Of a stretch of DNA of 7,981 nt, positions 5,974-7,981 are shown piece by piece. Made by a program: the position numbers and the translations under genes. The notes beneath the pieces are model-generated. The model was not told the origin of the DNA and did no database searches. It saw nothing but the letters and a program-made list of their open reading frames with translations. Numbering within the stretch: position 1 is the first letter of the stretch; each line of letters begins with the position of its first letter. The stretch lies in NCBI GenBank assembly GCA_018712885.1, contig DVGE01000266.1, positions 1 to 7,981 on the forward strand, read 5' to 3'. Source of the DNA: Candidatus Pullichristensenella stercoripullorum (GTDB lineage Bacteria; Bacillota; Clostridia; Christensenellales; Aristaeellaceae).

Positions 5974-6017
5974 GTGGCAAAAGGTGGAACGTAATCCCGT
6001 TCTGTGGTAGAATGTGG
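5974..6017 (+). promoter_or_regulatory. mraZ: Phased GTGG repeats, probable MraZ-box operator
   Basis: GTGG occurs at 5974, 5984, 6004 and 6014, spaced 10, 20 and 10 bp, so all four lie in one 10-bp register with a single missing position at 5994. MraZ is known to bind tandem short repeats at about 10-bp period upstream of its own gene: TGGG-type in Escherichia coli, AAAGTG-type in Mollicutes. One repeat lies inside the promoter spacer and one directly after the -10. This fits autorepression of the mraZ-ftsL-PBP transcript. Confidence 0.72.
5985..6013 (+). promoter_or_regulatory. Predicted sigma-A-like promoter of the mraZ operon
   Basis: TAGAAT at 6008-6013 is preceded by TGG, giving an extended -10 TGGTAGAAT. 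With a 17-nt spacer the -35 is TGGAAC (5985-5990), a weak match. Transcription would begin near 6020, leaving a leader of about 29 nt that contains the mraZ ribosome binding site. Overlap with the GTGG array supports a regulated promoter. Confidence 0.6.
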
Positions 6018-6048
6018 AGGAACCTGTAGTTGTTGAGGAGGTGGAGCC

Positions 6049-6513
6049 ATGCCGTTGAGCGAATTTTCGGGCAATTACGCGCATACGATTGACCCAAAGG
6101 GCCGCGTGACCATCCCCTCGGCCTACCGCGAGGCGCTGGGCGAGAGCTTCACCATCGGCCTCAACAACGAGTTCAACGCCATTGCCCTCTATCCCGTGCA
6201 AAAGTGGGAGGAGATCGGCCAAAAGCTGGAGCGCATCCCGGACAGCGACGCGCGCGGCATGGCCTACGTGCGCCTCATCAAGGCGTTTTCCTTCCCCGGC
6301 CAGAAGCTGGACGCGCAGGGCCGCGTGCTTTTGCCCATGGGCCTGCGCCAGAAGGCGGGCATGGACAAGGCTATCCGCTTTGTCGGCGTGGGCCGCTATC
6401 TGGAGATATGGGACGATGCCAGGTTCGCCGCCACCTGCGAGACGGCGGAAAACGACATCGAAAGCCTGCTCTCCTACGTCAACGACCGCTACTACAGCCC
6501 GGCCCAGGTCTAA
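6049..6513 (+). CDS. mraZ: MraZ transcriptional regulator of the division/cell wall cluster
   Basis: DNA-binding protein of the AbrB/SpoVT-like MraZ family. It assembles into rings and regulates the dcw promoter in bacteria where it has been studied. The protein has 154 residues, slightly above the usual 140-150. The two half-domains each carry the family motif D-x-(K/Q)-G-R: DPKGRVTIP (15-23) and DAQGRVLLP (88-96). The stretch AIRFVGVGRYLEIWDD (108-123) matches the conserved end of the second domain. AGGAGGTGG at 6036-6044 gives an optimal ribosome binding site for ATG 6049. It is the first gene of the operon and is preceded by phased GTGG repeats that it probably binds itself. The gene after it is the ftsL-like gene rather than the usual rsmH. 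Confidence 0.96.
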   Translation: MPLSEFSGNYAHTIDPKGRVTIPSAYREALGESFTIGLNNEFNAIALYPVQKWEEIGQKLERIPDSDARGMAYVRLIKAFSFPGQKLDAQGRVLLPMGLRQKAGMDKAIRFVGVGRYLEIWDDARFAATCETAENDIESLLSYVNDRYYSPAQV

Positions 6514-6536
6514 ACCGGAAGAAGGGGGAATAGAGA

Positions 6537-6902
6537 ATGAACACGCGCCAAAGAGCCATGAACGCGCGCCTGCGCAAAAGCCGCATGGCGAAGCTGCTGC
6601 TGGTCTGCGTCCTCTTCGTCGGCATGTTTGCCTACATCGGCATGCTGGCCGGCATCTCCGGCCAGACCAAGCTGGCCGACGCGCTGAGCCGCGAAATGGT
6701 GGAACTGAGCGCGCAGCGGGACAATCTCGAAGTGTCCCTCTCCATGCTGAAGAACCCGGAACGCATCGCGCGCCTGGCCGCGCAGATGGGCATGCAGCGC
6801 CCCACGCAGGACGCCATCCGCGTGGTGAACCTGCCCGTTGCGCAGGATGACGCACAAACGCAGACCGCCGGCTTGCCCGGTGGGGAAGGAGTGGTCCAGT
6901 AA
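6537..6902 (+). CDS. ftsL: FtsL-like divisome protein (FtsL/DivIC family)
   Basis: Small bitopic protein of 121 residues. A basic cytoplasmic N-terminus (about 1-17) is followed by one transmembrane helix (about 18-40), then a coiled coil (about 43-72) and the family-type motif NPERIARLAAQMGMQRP (73-89), then a low-complexity tail. FtsL, FtsB and DivIC proteins share this plan and form a trimer that activates septal peptidoglycan synthesis by FtsW and FtsI. Position between mraZ and a class B PBP identifies it as FtsL rather than DivIC or FtsB, since sequence alone separates these poorly. AAGGGGGAA (6522-6530) supports ATG 6537. It lies 23 nt after mraZ and 18 nt before the PBP gene, so it is co-transcribed with both. 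Confidence 0.88.
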   Translation: MNTRQRAMNARLRKSRMAKLLLVCVLFVGMFAYIGMLAGISGQTKLADALSREMVELSAQRDNLEVSLSMLKNPERIARLAAQMGMQRPTQDAIRVVNLPVAQDDAQTQTAGLPGGEGVVQ

Positions 6903-6920
6903 GCGTCAAGGCGGGGAGGG

Positions 6921-7981
6921 ATGCGGTTGGTTTTGACAGGCCCGGTCGTCCGTCGCCGCCTTGCGGTGTGTCTGGCCGCCTTTTTTGTCCTCTTTCTCGT
7001 GCTCACAGCGCGGCTTTTTTATCTCCAGGCCATTGCCGCGGAGGACTTGCAGCGCCGCGCGCAGGCGCAGTGGACGAGCGAATCGGTCGTCGCCCCCACG
7101 CGAGGCGGCATCTACGACCGCAACGGCACGGCCCTGGCCCTCAGCGCCACGGCCTACACCGCCTCGGCCAGCCCCCGGCAGGTAAAAGACGCGCAGGCCT
7201 TTGCCCGCGCCCTCGCGCCCGTGCTGGATATGGAGGAAAGCGAGATCGTCCAAAAGGTCTCGGACACCTCCAAGGGCGGCGTCACCATCAAGCGCCAACT
7301 GACGCGCGAGGCGGCGCAGCAGGTCAAGACGATGATGCTCGCCGATGAGGAAAGCGGCGCGGACGTCCTCTCCGGCCTCTACCTCGAAGAGGAGAGCCGC
7401 CGCTACTACCCGATGGGCGCCTTCGCCACCCAGCTCCTGGGCCTTACGACCATCGACGGCGTGGGCCAGGCGGGGCTGGAATCCTCCCTCAACGACTACC
7501 TTTCCGGCAAGGAGGGCAGCATCCTTGAGGAGATCGACGGCAAGGGCCGGGAAGTGAGCTACGGCGCGCGCGAATACGTGCCCGCCGTGGACGGGGGCAG
7601 CGTCACTTTGACCATCGACGCCTCCATCCAGTCCTTCGCGGAAAAGGCCGCGCGCGAGGCCATGGCGGTCAACAACGCCAAGAGCGTGCGCGTGCTGGTG
7701 ATGCAGCCGCAGACGGGCGAGATCCTCGCCCTGGTCTGCAAGCCGGACTACGACTTGAACGACCCGCCGCGGGACGATGTGGAAACGCTCACAGAGCTGA
7801 TGCGCAACACCGTCGTTTCCGACGCCTACGAGCCGGGCTCCACCTTCAAGATCCTCACCGCCGCCGCCGCGCTCGACGCGGGGGTGACCAGTGAGAACGA
7901 GGGCTTTTTCTGCTCCGGCTCCATCTATGTGGAGGGCGGCCGCATCCGCTGCTGGGGTGAGCCGCACGGCGCCGAGACCAT
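6921..7981 (+). CDS. Class B penicillin-binding protein, FtsI/SpoVD type (3' end outside window)
   Basis: Peptidoglycan DD-transpeptidase; 353 complete codons are visible before the right edge. Residues about 14-35 form an N-terminal membrane anchor ending ARLFYLQ. RGGIYDRNG (61-69) opens the PBP dimerisation domain. Residues about 120-200 include YYPMGAFATQLLG and GVGQAGLESSLNDYLSG, typical of class B PBPs. The transpeptidase domain starts near TIDASIQSF (231-239) and contains the active-site motif YEPGSTFK with nucleophile S307 and K310. The SxN and KTG motifs lie beyond the window. Position after ftsL points to FtsI (PBP2B-like) or its sporulation paralogue SpoVD; a C-terminal PASTA domain, which might help decide, is not visible. 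The start is uncertain: GGGGAGGG (6913-6920) directly abuts ATG 6921, while TTG 6927 would have a 6-nt spacing. The first few residues could therefore differ. Confidence 0.92.
   Translation, partial: MRLVLTGPVVRRRLAVCLAAFFVLFLVLTARLFYLQAIAAEDLQRRAQAQWTSESVVAPTRGGIYDRNGTALALSATAYTASASPRQVKDAQAFARALAPVLDMEESEIVQKVSDTSKGGVTIKRQLTREAAQQVKTMMLADEESGADVLSGLYLEEESRRYYPMGAFATQLLGLTTIDGVGQAGLESSLNDYLSGKEGSILEEIDGKGREVSYGAREYVPAVDGGSVTLTIDASIQSFAEKAAREAMAVNNAKSVRVLVMQPQTGEILALVCKPDYDLNDPPRDDVETLTELMRNTVVSDAYEPGSTFKILTAAAALDAGVTSENEGFFCSGSIYVEGGRIRCWGEPHGAET

Noticed and set aside
5987..6002. GAAC...GTTC inverted motif as a LexA/SOS box upstream of mraZ
   Set aside because: The spacing between GAAC and GTTC is 8 nt, whereas the Gram-positive LexA box needs 4. 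The motif overlaps the GTGG array, which explains the region better.
4999..6909. 636-codon minus-strand open frame opposite the permease, mraZ and ftsL genes
   Set aside because: It crosses two strong transcription-unit boundaries, has no recognisable domain, and lies antisense to genes with clear family motifs.
6906..7967. 353-codon minus-strand open frame opposite the PBP
   Set aside because: The plus strand encodes a clear class B PBP with the S307-T-F-K310 active site. The minus frame is its antisense shadow with no domain signature.

Overview
The window looks like chromosomal DNA of a high-GC member of the Bacillota, probably Clostridia. Supporting this are strong AGGAGG-type ribosome binding sites, sigma-A-like promoters with extended -10 elements, U-tract terminators, and an mraZ-ftsL-class B PBP order at the head of a division and cell wall (dcw) cluster. 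The exact lineage cannot be read from the sequence. Most positions are coding. No RNA gene, CRISPR array, insertion sequence or prophage gene was recognised.

Layout, left to right. (1) 2-1021 (+): the 3' part of a membrane sensor histidine kinase, closed by a good intrinsic terminator. (2) 1143-2630 (+): a secreted M1-family zinc metallopeptidase, preceded by a perfect 7-bp inverted repeat that may be an operator. (3) 2709-4031 (-): a DUF2130 protein with an N-terminal CPNC motif, a long coiled coil and a PD-(D/E)XK-like core, convergent with the peptidase. (4) 4160-5847 (+): a two-gene ABC transporter operon of ATPase and ABC-2-type permease with a 4-bp ATGA overlap, ending in a strong terminator. 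The ATPase has substitutions in four conserved motifs. (5) 6049-7981 (+): mraZ, an ftsL-like gene and a class B penicillin-binding protein that runs off the right edge.

How the genes relate. The last three form one functional unit: MraZ is the cluster's transcriptional regulator, the FtsL-like protein is a divisome membrane scaffold, and the PBP is the septal or cortex peptidoglycan transpeptidase. Four GTGG motifs lie in exact 10-bp register over the predicted mraZ promoter and fit MraZ autoregulation. The gene usually found between mraZ and ftsL, rsmH (mraW), is absent. The left-hand genes look like independent units, and no sequence feature ties the kinase to the ABC transporter.

No wholly new system is evident. 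The points most worth a second look are the degenerate ABC ATPase, the missing rsmH, the phased MraZ-box array, the nuclease-like DUF2130 protein and the inverted repeat before the M1 peptidase.
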